The notes below the pieces were generated by a model. That model saw only the letters and a list, made by a program, of their open reading frames with translations, was not told the DNA's origin and made no database searches. From Paenibacillus daejeonensis DSM 15491 (GTDB lineage: Bacteria; Bacillota; Bacilli; Paenibacillales; Paenibacillaceae): a stretch of 64,000 nt of DNA. Below are positions 14,007-23,315 of the stretch, piece after piece. Position numbers and translations under genes: made by a program. Within the stretch, counting starts at the first letter, position 1. Each line of letters begins with the position of its first letter. The DNA is taken from assembly GCF_000378385.1 (NCBI RefSeq), contig NZ_KB899672.1, positions 1 through 64,000 on the forward strand. The letters run 5' to 3'.

Positions 14007-16730
14007 TTGGCGACTGAGCAGGAGCAGCAACAATGGCACGCACTGGACGAAGAGCGATTGCTTGAGGAACTGGGCTCGAACAGCTCCGAGGGACTAAGCA
14101 GCGAGGAAGCGGCCAGCCGTCTGGAGGAGTATGGCAGCAATGAGCTGCCCGAGGGCGAGCAGCAAAGCGTCATTTTGAAATTTTTTAAACATTTTCACGA
14201 TGTGTTGATCTACATTCTCTTGGCGGCGGCGGTCGTGACAGCGATTCTGGGTCACTGGCTGGACACGGCGGTTATCGTGGTGGTGGCTATCGTCAATGCG
14301 ACGATTGGCTTCGTCCAGGAGAACAAGGCGGAGAAGGCCTTGGAAGGGATAAAAAATATGCTGTCGCTGGAGGCTAACGTCCGCCGTGGCGGCGAAACGC
14401 TGGAGGTCGAGGCAGCAGATGTGGTGCCGGGCGATCTCGTCCTGCTGAAGGCAGGGGACAAAATTCCGGCTGATCTGCGGCTGCTGAAGGCCAGCAACCT
14501 CAATGTGGAGGAGTCAGCCCTGACGGGGGAGTCCACCTCTGTCGAGAAGCGGACAGATACGCTGGAAGCTGATGCCGTGCTGGCAGATCGGACCAATATG
14601 GTCTTCTCCGGCACGACAGTAGCTTCGGGTACCGGGCGCGGCATCGTCGTAGCAACGGGTCATCACACCGAGATCGGGAAGATCAACAAGTCCATTTCCG
14701 ATGTTGAGGAGATGCAGACGCCGCTGCTGAAGCAAACGGCCCGCTTTGGCAAAATGGTATCAATCGTGATTGTCGTACTGGCAGCACTCATGTTTGTCTT
14801 CGGTTACCTGGTGCGTGATTACGAGGCGGGCGAGCTGCTGTTGTCTGTTATCGGACTTGCGGTAGCGGCGATCCCTGAAGGCCTGCCTGCGATTCTCTCG
14901 ATTATTCTGGCCATCGGCGTTCAGAATATGGCGGGACGCAATGCAATTGTGCGCAATCTGCCGTCCGTCGAGACGCTGGGCGCGGTATCGGTGATTTGCT
15001 CTGACAAAACAGGCACACTGACCAAAAACGAAATGACGGTCACCTCGATTATGATGCATGATCAGGAATACAACGTGACGGGTACCGGGTATTCGCCGGA
15101 GGGCGAAATCCAGGTCGATGACGAAGAGGTGGACGTGGAGAAGGACGCGATTCTCGAAGAGTTCCTGCTCTGCGTCAAAACGTGTAATGACGCCTCCCTG
15201 CGCAAGGATGAGGACGGCCACTGGATCATCCAGGGCGACCCGACCGAGGGCTGCCTGATCACACTGGCGGCCAAGGCCAATACGGAGGTTCCGGAGCTGG
15301 AAGTGAAATCGAAGATTCCTTTTGACTCGGACTACAAGTATATGGCTGTGCTGGTGGAGCGCGATGGACGCAAGGTCATCTATGTCAAAGGTGCGCCGGA
15401 CCGCCTCTTCGATATGGCAGAGCATCAGGTCGGTGCCGATGGCACGGTGCCGTTCGAGCAGGAGCAGTGGGAGGAGCGCATGCGCGATCACGCCCGGCAG
15501 GGTGAACGCGTCATCGGCGTTGCGATGAAAGAGCTCGCTGACGGAGAAGACATCGGCGATCTGGATCACGACGACCTGAAGAGCGGCATGGCCTTCCTCG
15601 GTCTGGCAGGCATCGTCGATCCACCGCGCGAGGAAGCGGTCGAAGCGATCAAGGAATGTATTTCCGCCGGTATCCAGGTCAAGATGATCACGGGTGATCA
15701 CAAGGAGACGGCGATGGCAATCGGCAAGCAGCTCGGTATCGGCGACGGTGAAGCTGGCCTGGAGGGCAAGGACATCGATGCCATGTCCCAAGAGGAGCTG
15801 GTGGAGGCGGCGCAGAAGTACCATATCTTCGCCCGCACAAGTCCCCAGAACAAGCTGCAGCTCGTTGAAGCACTACAGAGCAAAGGCAAGATTTGCGCCA
15901 TGACCGGTGACGGGGTCAATGATGCGCCAGCGCTGAAGCGTGCTGACGTGGGCGTAGCGATGGGCATCAAGGGCACCGAGGTCTCGAAGGATGCTTCGGA
16001 GATGGTGCTGGCAGATGACAACTTCGCGACGATTGTTAAGGCGGTTAAGGAAGGTCGCCGGGTGTTTGACAACCTCAAGAAGACGATTCTGTTCATCCTT
16101 CCGACCAACGGCGCAGAGAGCTTCCTGATTATGGCCAGTATTCTGCTCGGTACGATGATGCCGCTGACGCCAGTGCAGATTCTCTGGGTTAATATGGTGA
16201 GCTCGGTTACCGTATCCCTGGCTCTGGCCTTTGAACGAATGGAGCCGCAGGCGATGGACCGCCCGCCGCGCAATCCAAAGACACCGCTGCTTAGCGGGTA
16301 TTATATCTTTAGGATCTTATTTGTCTCCATTATTCTGGGTGGTGGCACGCTGGCGATGAATCTCAGTCTGCTGGATCAGGGCTATGAACAGGCGGCCGTT
16401 AATACGATAACGCTCAACACCATCGTGGTCGCGCAGATGTTTCATTTGTTTAACTGCCGCAGCGAGCTGGGTAAGGCGTTCGGCACCGGGTTTTTCTCCA
16501 ACCGTGCAGTCTTCATCGTATCTGGTTTGCTGGTTCTGTTGCAGCTGTCGATTACCTACCTGCCGTTTATGAACACCATCTTCGGTACAGAGCCGATTGA
16601 ACTGTCCTACTGGACGTTCCCACTGCTAATGGGTCTGGCGATTTTCATCATCATCGAGATCGAGAAATGGATTACGCGGACTATTATCCAGCGGCGTTTC
16701 AACAGTAAGGATACGGCCATGGAGGCGTAA
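14007..16730 (+). CDS. P-type cation-transporting ATPase, calcium (PMCA/SERCA-like) type
   Basis: 907 residues, full length. Motifs in order: actuator ALTGESTSV, fourth-helix AVAAIPEGLPAILSI (a calcium-site PEGLP), phosphorylation site CSDKTGTLTKNE, nucleotide-binding YVKGAPDRL, MTGDHKETA, and hinge MTGDGVNDAPALKRADVGVAMG. The C-terminal six-helix cation ATPase domain carries NMVSSVTVSLALAFE. It should export calcium or manganese from the cytoplasm. The start is TTG at 14007, about 10 bp after AAAGGGG. A leader with alternative pairings precedes it and could sense the ion. Confidence 0.93.
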   Translation: MATEQEQQQWHALDEERLLEELGSNSSEGLSSEEAASRLEEYGSNELPEGEQQSVILKFFKHFHDVLIYILLAAAVVTAILGHWLDTAVIVVVAIVNATIGFVQENKAEKALEGIKNMLSLEANVRRGGETLEVEAADVVPGDLVLLKAGDKIPADLRLLKASNLNVEESALTGESTSVEKRTDTLEADAVLADRTNMVFSGTTVASGTGRGIVVATGHHTEIGKINKSISDVEEMQTPLLKQTARFGKMVSIVIVVLAALMFVFGYLVRDYEAGELLLSVIGLAVAAIPEGLPAILSIILAIGVQNMAGRNAIVRNLPSVETLGAVSVICSDKTGTLTKNEMTVTSIMMHDQEYNVTGTGYSPEGEIQVDDEEVDVEKDAILEEFLLCVKTCNDASLRKDEDGHWIIQGDPTEGCLITLAAKANTEVPELEVKSKIPFDSDYKYMAVLVERDGRKVIYVKGAPDRLFDMAEHQVGADGTVPFEQEQWEERMRDHARQGERVIGVAMKELADGEDIGDLDHDDLKSGMAFLGLAGIVDPPREEAVEAIKECISAGIQVKMITGDHKETAMAIGKQLGIGDGEAGLEGKDIDAMSQEELVEAAQKYHIFARTSPQNKLQLVEALQSKGKICAMTGDGVNDAPALKRADVGVAMGIKGTEVSKDASEMVLADDNFATIVKAVKEGRRVFDNLKKTILFILPTNGAESFLIMASILLGTMMPLTPVQILWVNMVSSVTVSLALAFERMEPQAMDRPPRNPKTPLLSGYYIFRILFVSIILGGGTLAMNLSLLDQGYEQAAVNTITLNTIVVAQMFHLFNCRSELGKAFGTGFFSNRAVFIVSGLLVLLQLSITYLPFMNTIFGTEPIELSYWTFPLLMGLAIFIIIEIEKWITRTIIQRRFNSKDTAMEA

Positions 16731-16759
16731 ATAACCGACTTATTTATAACTTTATTTAT

Positions 16760-16929
16760 CAGGCTGTTAAAGAAAGCCGGAGAGGCACGGAATCGAATCT
16801 GGAGAAGCGAAGCGTTCGCCTTTGTCCCCGGATTTCACCCTTATAAGGGGGAAGAATCAAAGAAATCTGGGGACAACAGCGATCGGAAGATCGATCCGTG
16901 ACTATAGGCTTTCTTTATTTAATAGCCTG
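16760..16929 (+). mobile_element. structured repeat family 1, forward reference copy
   Basis: The 170-bp copy has ends CAGGCTGTTAAAGAAAGCC and GGCTTTCTTTATTTAATAGCCTG. Inside, CACGGAATCGAATC pairs with GATCGATCCGTG, TTTGTCCCCGGATTTC pairs with GAAATCTGGGGACAA, the apex is CCCTTATAAGGG, and CGATC-GGAA-GATCG forms a stem with a GNRA-type loop. Flanks ATTTAT and ATTAAT differ at one position, so this may be a worn 6-bp target duplication. It sits just past the calcium-type ATPase. Confidence 0.8.
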
Positions 16930-16935
16930 ATTAAT

Positions 16936-16995
16936 AAAAGACGATTCCGCGACAACCCGCAGTGATGCGATGTCGATACGGAGTCGTCTTTTTTT
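16936..16995 (+). terminator. rho-independent terminator downstream of the P-type ATPase
   Basis: AAAAGACGA-TTCCG at the left pairs with CGGAGTCGTCTTTT at the right, with extra pairing between CGCGACA and TGTCG and an inner CGC/GCG stem. It ends in seven Ts. The repeat copy lies between it and the ATPase stop. Confidence 0.8.
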
Positions 16996-17170
16996 GGTGG
17001 GGAAAATGTCACGTGATTATAAAATTTGTCAGGACGGGCAGGGAGTAAGGCGGGCGCCACCGAATATATTTTAGGGTGTTAACATTATGCATCATTTTAA
17101 TTTCTTGGACGTATTAGATGATATACGCATGGAGTCCATATGATGGACAGGACGGAAATGGGGGAGAACG

Positions 17171-17923
17171 ATGCGTAGCAACAAGATGCTGAAGCTCGCA
17201 ATGCTGGTGTTGGGCGTGGCTGCCCTCTGCGTTGTCGTCCTCTCACCGGGATTGCTGGGCGTGGATATTACGGGTGGCAGCGCGCTGGAGCGGGCAGGGG
17301 GGATCACCGTACTGATCATGAGCGGCCTGGTCCTGCTCGGGGGCACCTATCAGCTGCTGCTGAAGGCAGAGCCGGCACCGGTGGTTCGGACGACAAAGGA
17401 AGTGTGGACGCATGAGGATTACGTAGCCGCCCTTAACGGGTACCGGTCGATTGACGGGTTGCAGCGGGAACTGGAGCATGCCCAGGATCAGCTGCAACGG
17501 ATGCCGCGGCGGGGACACTCGCTCCGGGATGTGCTGGCGGAGCGGTTTGAGCCGACCGAGCTGAGCTACGGCAAATTTATGGGCGTCATCAACGAGGTGG
17601 AACGACTCTTTTATCTCAATATTCGCGGTATGCTGAACAAGCTGAGAGTATTCGATGCTGCGGACTTCCGCAATTTTGCCAAGCGGCACAAGGATGCCTC
17701 CTTCTCCACCCGGCTGGTTCAGGAGAAGACGGGACTCTACCGTGAATACATGGCGGCTATCTCGGGGTATCTGGAGGCCAATGAGGAGATTCTGCTGAAG
17801 CTGGATCGGCTGCTGCTGGAAATCTCCCGGCTTTCGAGCAGTGACTATCGCAATGTGGAAGAGCTGCCTGGCATGCAGGAGATCGAAACCTTGATCCGGC
17901 AGACCAAGCTGTACAAGGTGTAG
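17171..17923 (+). CDS. membrane protein of a VWA/TelA cluster, function unknown
   Basis: 250 residues. Two hydrophobic helices (about 8-28 and 44-63) are followed by a soluble, strongly helical domain from 75 to the end with charged repeats such as GLQRELEHAQDQLQRM and LKLDRLLLEISRL. I do not recognise a named domain; its position suggests the role that XpaC-type proteins play beside TelA elsewhere. It is 41 bp before the VWA gene and probably co-transcribed. Start ATG 17171 follows GGGGGAGAACG. Confidence 0.7.
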   Translation: MRSNKMLKLAMLVLGVAALCVVVLSPGLLGVDITGGSALERAGGITVLIMSGLVLLGGTYQLLLKAEPAPVVRTTKEVWTHEDYVAALNGYRSIDGLQRELEHAQDQLQRMPRRGHSLRDVLAERFEPTELSYGKFMGVINEVERLFYLNIRGMLNKLRVFDAADFRNFAKRHKDASFSTRLVQEKTGLYREYMAAISGYLEANEEILLKLDRLLLEISRLSSSDYRNVEELPGMQEIETLIRQTKLYKV

Positions 17924-17964
17924 GCAATGGAGAGTGCAAGCACGATTTGAAAGGGGAGAACAAC

Positions 17965-19653
17965 ATGGCCAGTAAGGGCAAAGCGCTAATCTCATTGGTG
18001 GTCATCGGCGCCATCGTATTCGTCCTGGTCTATCTGGGGATTACGTACACGGCCAATCTTGGCAAGACGGAGACGGAGATTTCCGCGCAGGATGCAGAGA
18101 AGAAGCTGGATAAGATCTACAAGAAAATCAACGTCACGACCGCACAGCCCATCAAAGGGCAGATCGATCTCGATCCGGTTTCCATCGCCGACGCGCTGCC
18201 GGACATCGAGAAGTTCGCGGTTACGGTAGAGCCGACGACCTCGACTTACGTCGAGATTTTCTCATCCACCGAGAAGTCGGGCAGCGGTGTGGACGGTTGG
18301 CTGGCAGAGGTTGGCGAGGCGTTCAACCGCTCGGGCGCGACAGTGAACGGGCAGCAGGTATCGGTGAAGATCCGCAATATCGCCTCTGGTACCGCGGCGG
18401 ACTATATCCGTTCCGGCAAGTACGTGCCAGATGCCTTCACCCCGTCCAATGAGCTGTGGGGCGAGATGGTCAAAGCCTCGGGCGTATCGGCGGAATTGAT
18501 CGAGAAGCGGCTGGTTGGCAATGTCACTGGTATTGTGACAACGAAAGCCAAGTATGATGAGCTGATTGAGAAATACGGGGCACTGAACGTGAAGACGGTC
18601 ACCGATGCGATTGCGGCGGGCGAGCTGTCGATGGGCTACACGGATCCGTTTGCCAGCTCGACGGGTCTGAATTTCCTGGTGACGGCGCTCGGCGCCTTCG
18701 ATAGCTCGAATCTGCTGGGCGAGACCGCGGTACAGGGATTCGAGAGCTTCCAGGCCAATGTACCGTTTATTGCTTCGACGACGCTGCAGATGCGTGAGGC
18801 CGCCAAATCGGGTGCGCTCGACGCTTTTGTCCTGGAGTACCAGACCTATGTGAATGCGCCTGATCTTCAGGCCGGCACCGTGTTTACGCCGTTCGGCGTA
18901 CGCCATGACAGTCCGCTGTATGCGCTTGGCGATCTGCCGCAGGGCAAGAAGGATATTCTGCGTGCCTTCGCTGAATACACCGGGCAGGCAGCGAACCAGA
19001 GTCTGGCGGAGGAGAAGGGTTTTGGCGGTTTGCCTGACTATGCGTCCGAGATGGAGCCAGTTGAAGGTACGGTACTGATTGCCGCGCAGAAGCTGTGGAA
19101 AGAGAAAAAGGATGCCCACAAGCCGATTGCTGCGGTCTTCGTCGCTGATGTCTCCGGCAGTATGAACGGAGAGCCGCTGAACAAGCTGAAGGAATCGCTG
19201 TTGCAGGGCCAGAAGTACCTGGGCCAGGACAACAGTATAGGCTTCGTCTCCTATGCGAGCAAGGTCGAGATCAACTTGCCAATCGGCAAATATGATACGA
19301 ACCAGCAGTCGCTGTTCGTCGGCGCGGTGAACAGTCTGCAGGCTGGCGGTGGCACAGCTACCTTCGACGGCATCGCGGTAGCGATGAAAATGCTGCAGGA
19401 GGAGATGGCTGTCAATCCGAATCTACGGCCGTTGATCTTCGTCCTTAGTGACGGAGAGTTCAACGAGGGACACTCGCTGAAGGATGTCCGGGGGCTGATT
19501 CAGTCATATCAGATCCCGATTTATACGATTGGCTACAATGCCAACATCCAGGCGCTGGAGAGCATCTCTAGCATTAATGAAGCCGCGAGCATCAATGCGG
19601 ATACCGAGGATGTCGTCTACAAGATCGGTAACCTACTCAACGTACAGATGTAA
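17965..19653 (+). CDS. membrane-anchored VWA protein with substrate-binding-like N-terminal domain
   Basis: 562 residues. An N-terminal anchor helix (about 9-29) leads into a domain of about 320 residues that resembles extracellular solute-binding proteins (TTSTYVEIFSSTEKSGSGVDG, GYTDPFASSTGLNFL). A von Willebrand A domain follows, with a complete MIDAS motif DVSGSM at 395-400, a conserved T in GGGTATFDG, and SDGEFNEG. It should bind a metal-dependent ligand outside the membrane. Start ATG 17965 is 6 bp after AAGGGGAG, better placed than the in-frame ATG 17947. The next gene is telA-like. Confidence 0.85.
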   Translation: MASKGKALISLVVIGAIVFVLVYLGITYTANLGKTETEISAQDAEKKLDKIYKKINVTTAQPIKGQIDLDPVSIADALPDIEKFAVTVEPTTSTYVEIFSSTEKSGSGVDGWLAEVGEAFNRSGATVNGQQVSVKIRNIASGTAADYIRSGKYVPDAFTPSNELWGEMVKASGVSAELIEKRLVGNVTGIVTTKAKYDELIEKYGALNVKTVTDAIAAGELSMGYTDPFASSTGLNFLVTALGAFDSSNLLGETAVQGFESFQANVPFIASTTLQMREAAKSGALDAFVLEYQTYVNAPDLQAGTVFTPFGVRHDSPLYALGDLPQGKKDILRAFAEYTGQAANQSLAEEKGFGGLPDYASEMEPVEGTVLIAAQKLWKEKKDAHKPIAAVFVADVSGSMNGEPLNKLKESLLQGQKYLGQDNSIGFVSYASKVEINLPIGKYDTNQQSLFVGAVNSLQAGGGTATFDGIAVAMKMLQEEMAVNPNLRPLIFVLSDGEFNEGHSLKDVRGLIQSYQIPIYTIGYNANIQALESISSINEAASINADTEDVVYKIGNLLNVQM

Positions 19654-19764
19654 CGACGCAGTCGCAGTCGCGGTGCAGGGCTGTGAGCTGCTGCCAGCGG
19701 GGGAGTCGCACTGCTCCAGGCTTCACTAGTAAGCTAATCATGGATCACTATGGGAGGGGAACAC

Positions 19765-20904
19765 ATGTCATTTTCGATGGAAGTTATCGATGAGGAGAAG
19801 TTGAAGTCAGCGCTGGAGGAGCAAGTGGAGCCGGAGCCGGAGGAGGTCAGACAGCTAAGAGAGCTGGCGGAGGGCAATGTCGGCACGATTCTGGAGATGG
19901 ATATCGAATCGCTGGAGAAGCGGCGGGAGATCCTGCAGTCGATCGACAAGTTTGGCTTGCAGACGATGCGTTCCTCTTCCGAGAAAAACGCGCTGCTGCA
20001 AGTGTCCGTCGGCAATCTGGCGAAGGCCGGGGACGAGGGCGGCGAGGTTGCCAAAGGGCTGACGGAGCTGAACCTTCAGCTCAAGGATCTCGATCCGAGT
20101 GCGATTGATTTTGCCAAGAGCGGTCTGTTGGGACGGCTATTCAACCCGCTGCGTGCTTATTTTACCAAGTTCGAGAAGGCGGACACTGTGATCGCCGACA
20201 TCATTGTCTCGCTGGATCGTGGCAAGACGGTGCTGCGTAACGACAACACGACGCTGGAGATTGAACAGCAGGTGCTCCGCGACCTGACCAAGCGCCTGAA
20301 GAAGGAGATCCAGCTCGGCATGCTCATGGACGAGGAGATTGAGCGGCAGATTGAAGCGGCGAAGCTGCGTCAGGAGTCCGAGGATCGGATTCGCTTCATC
20401 ACTGAGGAAGTGCTGTTCCCGCTGCGGCAGCGGGTCATGGACCTGCAGCAGATGCTGGTCGTCAATCAGCAGGGGGTCATGGCTATGGAGGTCGTGATCC
20501 GCAACAACAAGGAGCTGATCCGCGGCGTTGACCGGGCGCGCAATGTGACGGTATCTGCCCTGCGCATCGCGGTGACGGTTGCCAGTGCGTTGTACAATCA
20601 GCAGGTCGTGCTGAAGAAGATCGAGATGTTGAACCGGACGACCGATCAGCTGATCAGCGGCACCTCCCGTATGCTGAAGGACCAAGGGGCGGCGATCCAC
20701 AAGCAGTCGCTGGAGACGAGTATCTCCGTTGACACGCTGAAGCAGTCGTTCACCGACGTATTGTCTGCGCTGGACGCCATCAGTGCCTACAAGCAGGAGG
20801 CGCTGCCGCGCATGCGCGAGACCATCACCCAGTTCCGCGAGCTGGCCGACAACGGTGAAGCCCAGATTGTCCGCCTGGAGAAGGGGCAGAAGCTGGGGTT
20901 GTAA
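19765..20904 (+). CDS. TelA/KlaA-family toxic anion resistance protein
   Basis: 379 residues, usual for TelA. Mostly helical, with family blocks SIDKFGLQTMRSSSEKNALLQ, MVVNQQGVMAMEVVIRNNKEL-like text near 235, and RNVTVSALRIAVTVASAL. Members are cytosolic proteins linked to tellurite, cell-envelope antibiotic and colicin tolerance, often next to TerD or VWA proteins. The start is ATG 19765, 6 bp after GGAGGGG. It is the last gene of a three-gene cluster; a decayed copy of its last 60 bp is repeated just downstream. Confidence 0.88.
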   Translation: MSFSMEVIDEEKLKSALEEQVEPEPEEVRQLRELAEGNVGTILEMDIESLEKRREILQSIDKFGLQTMRSSSEKNALLQVSVGNLAKAGDEGGEVAKGLTELNLQLKDLDPSAIDFAKSGLLGRLFNPLRAYFTKFEKADTVIADIIVSLDRGKTVLRNDNTTLEIEQQVLRDLTKRLKKEIQLGMLMDEEIERQIEAAKLRQESEDRIRFITEEVLFPLRQRVMDLQQMLVVNQQGVMAMEVVIRNNKELIRGVDRARNVTVSALRIAVTVASALYNQQVVLKKIEMLNRTTDQLISGTSRMLKDQGAAIHKQSLETSISVDTLKQSFTDVLSALDAISAYKQEALPRMRETITQFRELADNGEAQIVRLEKGQKLGL

Positions 20905-20925
20905 GGTAAGGCGACGGTAGCTGAC

Positions 20926-20988
20926 TGACAACGGCGAAGCCCAGATGTCTATCTCGACTAGGGGCGGAAGCAGAGATTGTACAGTTAC
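20926..20988 (+). repeat. degenerate duplicate of the telA 3' end
   Basis: GACAACGGCGAAGCCCAGAT followed by a stretch ending GGGGCGGAAGCAGAGATTGTA repeats, with substitutions and small indels, the last codons of telA and its stop region (from about 20851). The offset is about 76 bp. It encodes nothing in frame and looks like a tandem duplication scar. Confidence 0.65.
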
Positions 20989-20993
20989 AGTAA

Positions 20994-21038
20994 CAAATGG
21001 GGCCTCCATACCTTCGGGTAGTGTGAGGCCTTTTGTTG
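20994..21038 (+). terminator. rho-independent terminator of the telA cluster
   Basis: GGCCTC...ACC-TTCG-GGT...GAGGCC with a TTCG tetraloop, followed by TTTTGTTG. Confidence 0.85.
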
Positions 21039-21099
21039 TGGCTATAGCAGCAGGGGGGACTCTGAAGGAGGAAGGGATCCTATTAGTGCCAGGGGTGAG

Positions 21100-21345
21100 C
21101 TTGTGGCCTGCTTGAATTAGGGTGCAAATTTTCCGTTAACCTGCGGATTTGGACCTGGTTTGCGAGGAAGCGCCGCTTATTTTCCGCTATTCGTGACTTT
21201 TTCAATACTAACCAATGGTTAGCTTAGGAATAACGGAAAATAAACGCCCTATGAGCAGCGAACGAAGGTCCGGGGGCAGAATAGCGGAATAAATGCGCCA
21301 CTTCGTGTGAGGCCTTGGCCAGCGAACGGGATCTACCCGCTTAGG
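21100..21345. repeat. intergenic region with inverted AT-rich repeat
   Basis: No gene is seen between telA and the aldo/keto reductase. TATTTTCCGCTATTC (about 21178) and GAATAACGGAAAATA (about 21228) are inverted copies around TAACCAATGGTTA, and related strings (TTTTCCGTTAACC, AATAGCGGAATAAATGCGCC) flank them. The TAACGG/GCGC vocabulary resembles the repeat family at 40.9-41.1 and 57.9-58.1 kb, but the match is loose. Confidence 0.45.
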
Positions 21346-21434
21346 GATGAACATTTTAGGCGTGTTTGTTTGTGTGCATGTCTGCTGTATAATGAAAGCG
21401 TATAAACACATTCCAATTGAGGAGAGTGGGACGG

Positions 21435-22355
21435 TTGAAATACAGGAGACTAGGCAGTACAGAGCTCAACGTATCGGTGGTTGGCATCGGCACCTGGCAG
21501 TTTGGCGGCGAATGGGGCCGGGATTATACGCAGCAAGAAGCAGACGCCATTCTGGAAAAAGGCCGGGAGCTCGGCATCAACCTGATTGATACCGCGGAAT
21601 GCTACGGCGACCATCTGTCGGAGTCGCTCATTGGCGATTATCTGAGCCGTGGCCGGCGCGAGGATTGGATCGTCGCCACCAAGTTCGGCCATCAGTTCCA
21701 TGAGCGCTTCACGCGCACGGATGTGTTCGATGCGGACAAGATTGTGGCTCAATTGGACGCTTCGTTGGCTGCGCTCAAGACAGACTATATCGATCTGTAC
21801 CAATTCCATTCGGGACCGGATGCGGCCTTCGACAGTGATGAATTGTGGAACGTATTAGATAAGCAGGTGCAGGCAGGCAAAATCCGCTACTTGGGCACGT
21901 CCATCGGCAGCAACGACAACTTGCATCAGACGGAGCAGTCCACCAAGGTGAACAGCCGCGCGATTCAGGTCGTCTATAACCGCCTTGACCGTCAGCCGGA
22001 GGAGCGGGTCTTCCCGTCATGCGAGCAGCAGGATTTGGGCGTATTGGCGCGGGTTCCACTGGCAAGCGGCTACTTGAGCGGCAAGTACAAGCCTGGCGCC
22101 GTATTCGGCAGCGACGATGTCCGTCACCGACATGATGCCGAGGCAACCCGCCGCAAGCTCGAAGAAGTCGAGCGGATCGCGCGCGAGGAAGTGCCAGAAG
22201 GTGTGGACATGGCGAGCTGGGCCTTAGCCTGGTGTCTGCGGCACCCTGCCGTCACCGCCGTCATCCCAGGCTGCAAAGACCCGGAGCAGGTAGCAGCCAA
22301 TGCCCGAGCCGTCGAGCTAGTCACCGAAGCGCACAAGCAGGACGTGCAACTGTAA
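21435..22355 (+). CDS. aldo/keto reductase
   Basis: About 306 residues, (beta/alpha)8 NADPH-dependent reductase. It begins KYRRLGSTELNVSVVGIGTW. The catalytic tetrad is visible as D in LIDTAECYG (with Y), K in ATKFGH and the histidine in YQFHSG. The C-terminal NADPH site is AVIPGCKDPEQV. I use TTG 21435, which gives the family's usual start and lies 10 bp after AGGAG; an in-frame TTG at 21417 would add six residues. The carbonyl substrate is unknown. Monocistronic. Confidence 0.9.
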   Translation: MKYRRLGSTELNVSVVGIGTWQFGGEWGRDYTQQEADAILEKGRELGINLIDTAECYGDHLSESLIGDYLSRGRREDWIVATKFGHQFHERFTRTDVFDADKIVAQLDASLAALKTDYIDLYQFHSGPDAAFDSDELWNVLDKQVQAGKIRYLGTSIGSNDNLHQTEQSTKVNSRAIQVVYNRLDRQPEERVFPSCEQQDLGVLARVPLASGYLSGKYKPGAVFGSDDVRHRHDAEATRRKLEEVERIAREEVPEGVDMASWALAWCLRHPAVTAVIPGCKDPEQVAANARAVELVTEAHKQDVQL

Positions 22356-22461
22356 GGGACGGATGGTGCGAGGAGTTCAGGCTTTTAGGGAAGTATATAT
22401 AGTTTTCCAACAACAAGGGCGGCCCCCAGGGCCGTCTTTGTCGTGCATCAGCAGAAGAAAA

Positions 22462-23000
22462 GTCTGTTGCAGTGGTCGGAAGCTGGGGATGCGAGCAAAT
22501 AGAGGAAGAAAGGTGTGTTGCAGTAGGCGGAGGTTGGGGTTAAGAGTAAATAGAGGAAGAAAAGTGTGTTACAGCGGTCGGAAGGTGGGGATGCGAGCAA
22601 ATAGAGGAAGAAAGGTGTGTTGCAGTAGGCGGAAGCTGGGGATGCGAGCAAATAGAGGAAGAAAAGTATGTTGCAGTAGGCGGAAGTTGGGGATGCGAGC
22701 AAATAGAGGAAGAAAGGTGTGTTACAGCGGTCGGAAGGCGGGGTTGAGAGTAAATAGAGGAAGAAAGGTGTGCTACAGCGGTCGGAAGGCAGGGATGCGA
22801 GCAAATAGAGGAAGAAAGGTGTGCTACAGCGGTCGGAAGCTGGGGATGCGAGCAAATAGAGGAAGAAAGGTGTGTTACAGCGGTCGGAAGGCGGGGTTGA
22901 GAGTAAATAGAGGAAGAAAAGTGTGTTGCAGTAGGCGGAAGCTGGGGATGCGAGCAAATAGAGGAAGAAAGGTGTGTTGCAGCGGTCGATCTGGGGAAGC
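22462..23000. repeat. 51-bp tandem array, ten full units and one partial
   Basis: Ten units of exactly 51 bp run from 22462 to 22971 without indels, then a partial unit. Every unit contains (G/A)AGGAAGAAA, GT(G/A)TG(T/C)T(G/A)CAG and AAATAGAG. Variation comes in linked blocks: GCAGTAGGCGG versus ACAGCGGTCGG, and GATGCGAGC versus GTTGAGAGT. Because 51 is a multiple of three, open frames appear on both strands (Arg/Lys/Cys-rich on plus, Ser/Pro/Leu-rich on minus), but none has a ribosome site, so I do not call them genes. Confidence 0.85.
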
Positions 23001-23168
23001 GGCGGGCAATGGGGACGTTCACGTCCCATCAAGCGCCGATGTGAAGAACGAGCGTATCGAAGTTTGTCGAATTTAAAAACTTTTGCATGAGAACGCTATT
23101 ATTCCGGGCGGAAGAGGGGGAATCTCATTCCCTCCTTCATATCCTATAGGTATAATGAGATAAACAGG

Positions 23169-23197
23169 TTGACAGGAACGGTAAAAGTCGATATGAT
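23169..23197 (+). promoter_or_regulatory. sigma-A promoter of the peptide ABC binding-protein gene
   Basis: TTGACA (23169-23174), a 17-bp spacer, and TATGAT (23192-23197) match the consensus closely. It is about 120 bp before the lipoprotein start. Confidence 0.75.
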
Positions 23198-23315
23198 TCA
23201 TATTACATATTAATTCTACCTGTTTACTTGGTATTAGGTGGTAGTGAGTATTCGGCTGCTATTAGCAAACGGGTAGGAAAGACAAACTAAAATTATGCTG
23301 GGGGATTGCATAACC

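Noticed and set aside
14760-15824. 354-residue open frame opposite the P-type ATPase
   Set aside because: Shadow frame of a well-supported gene; His/Arg-rich translation with no motif.
22462-23000. CRISPR array
   Set aside because: The repeated unit is 51 bp with no distinct repeat-spacer division; all parts recur in several units, and no cas gene is near.
22363-23076. Repeat protein on the plus strand (237 residues, Arg/Cys-rich) or on the minus strand
   Set aside because: Open frames arise because the period is a multiple of three. There is no ribosome site, signal or plausible composition on either strand.
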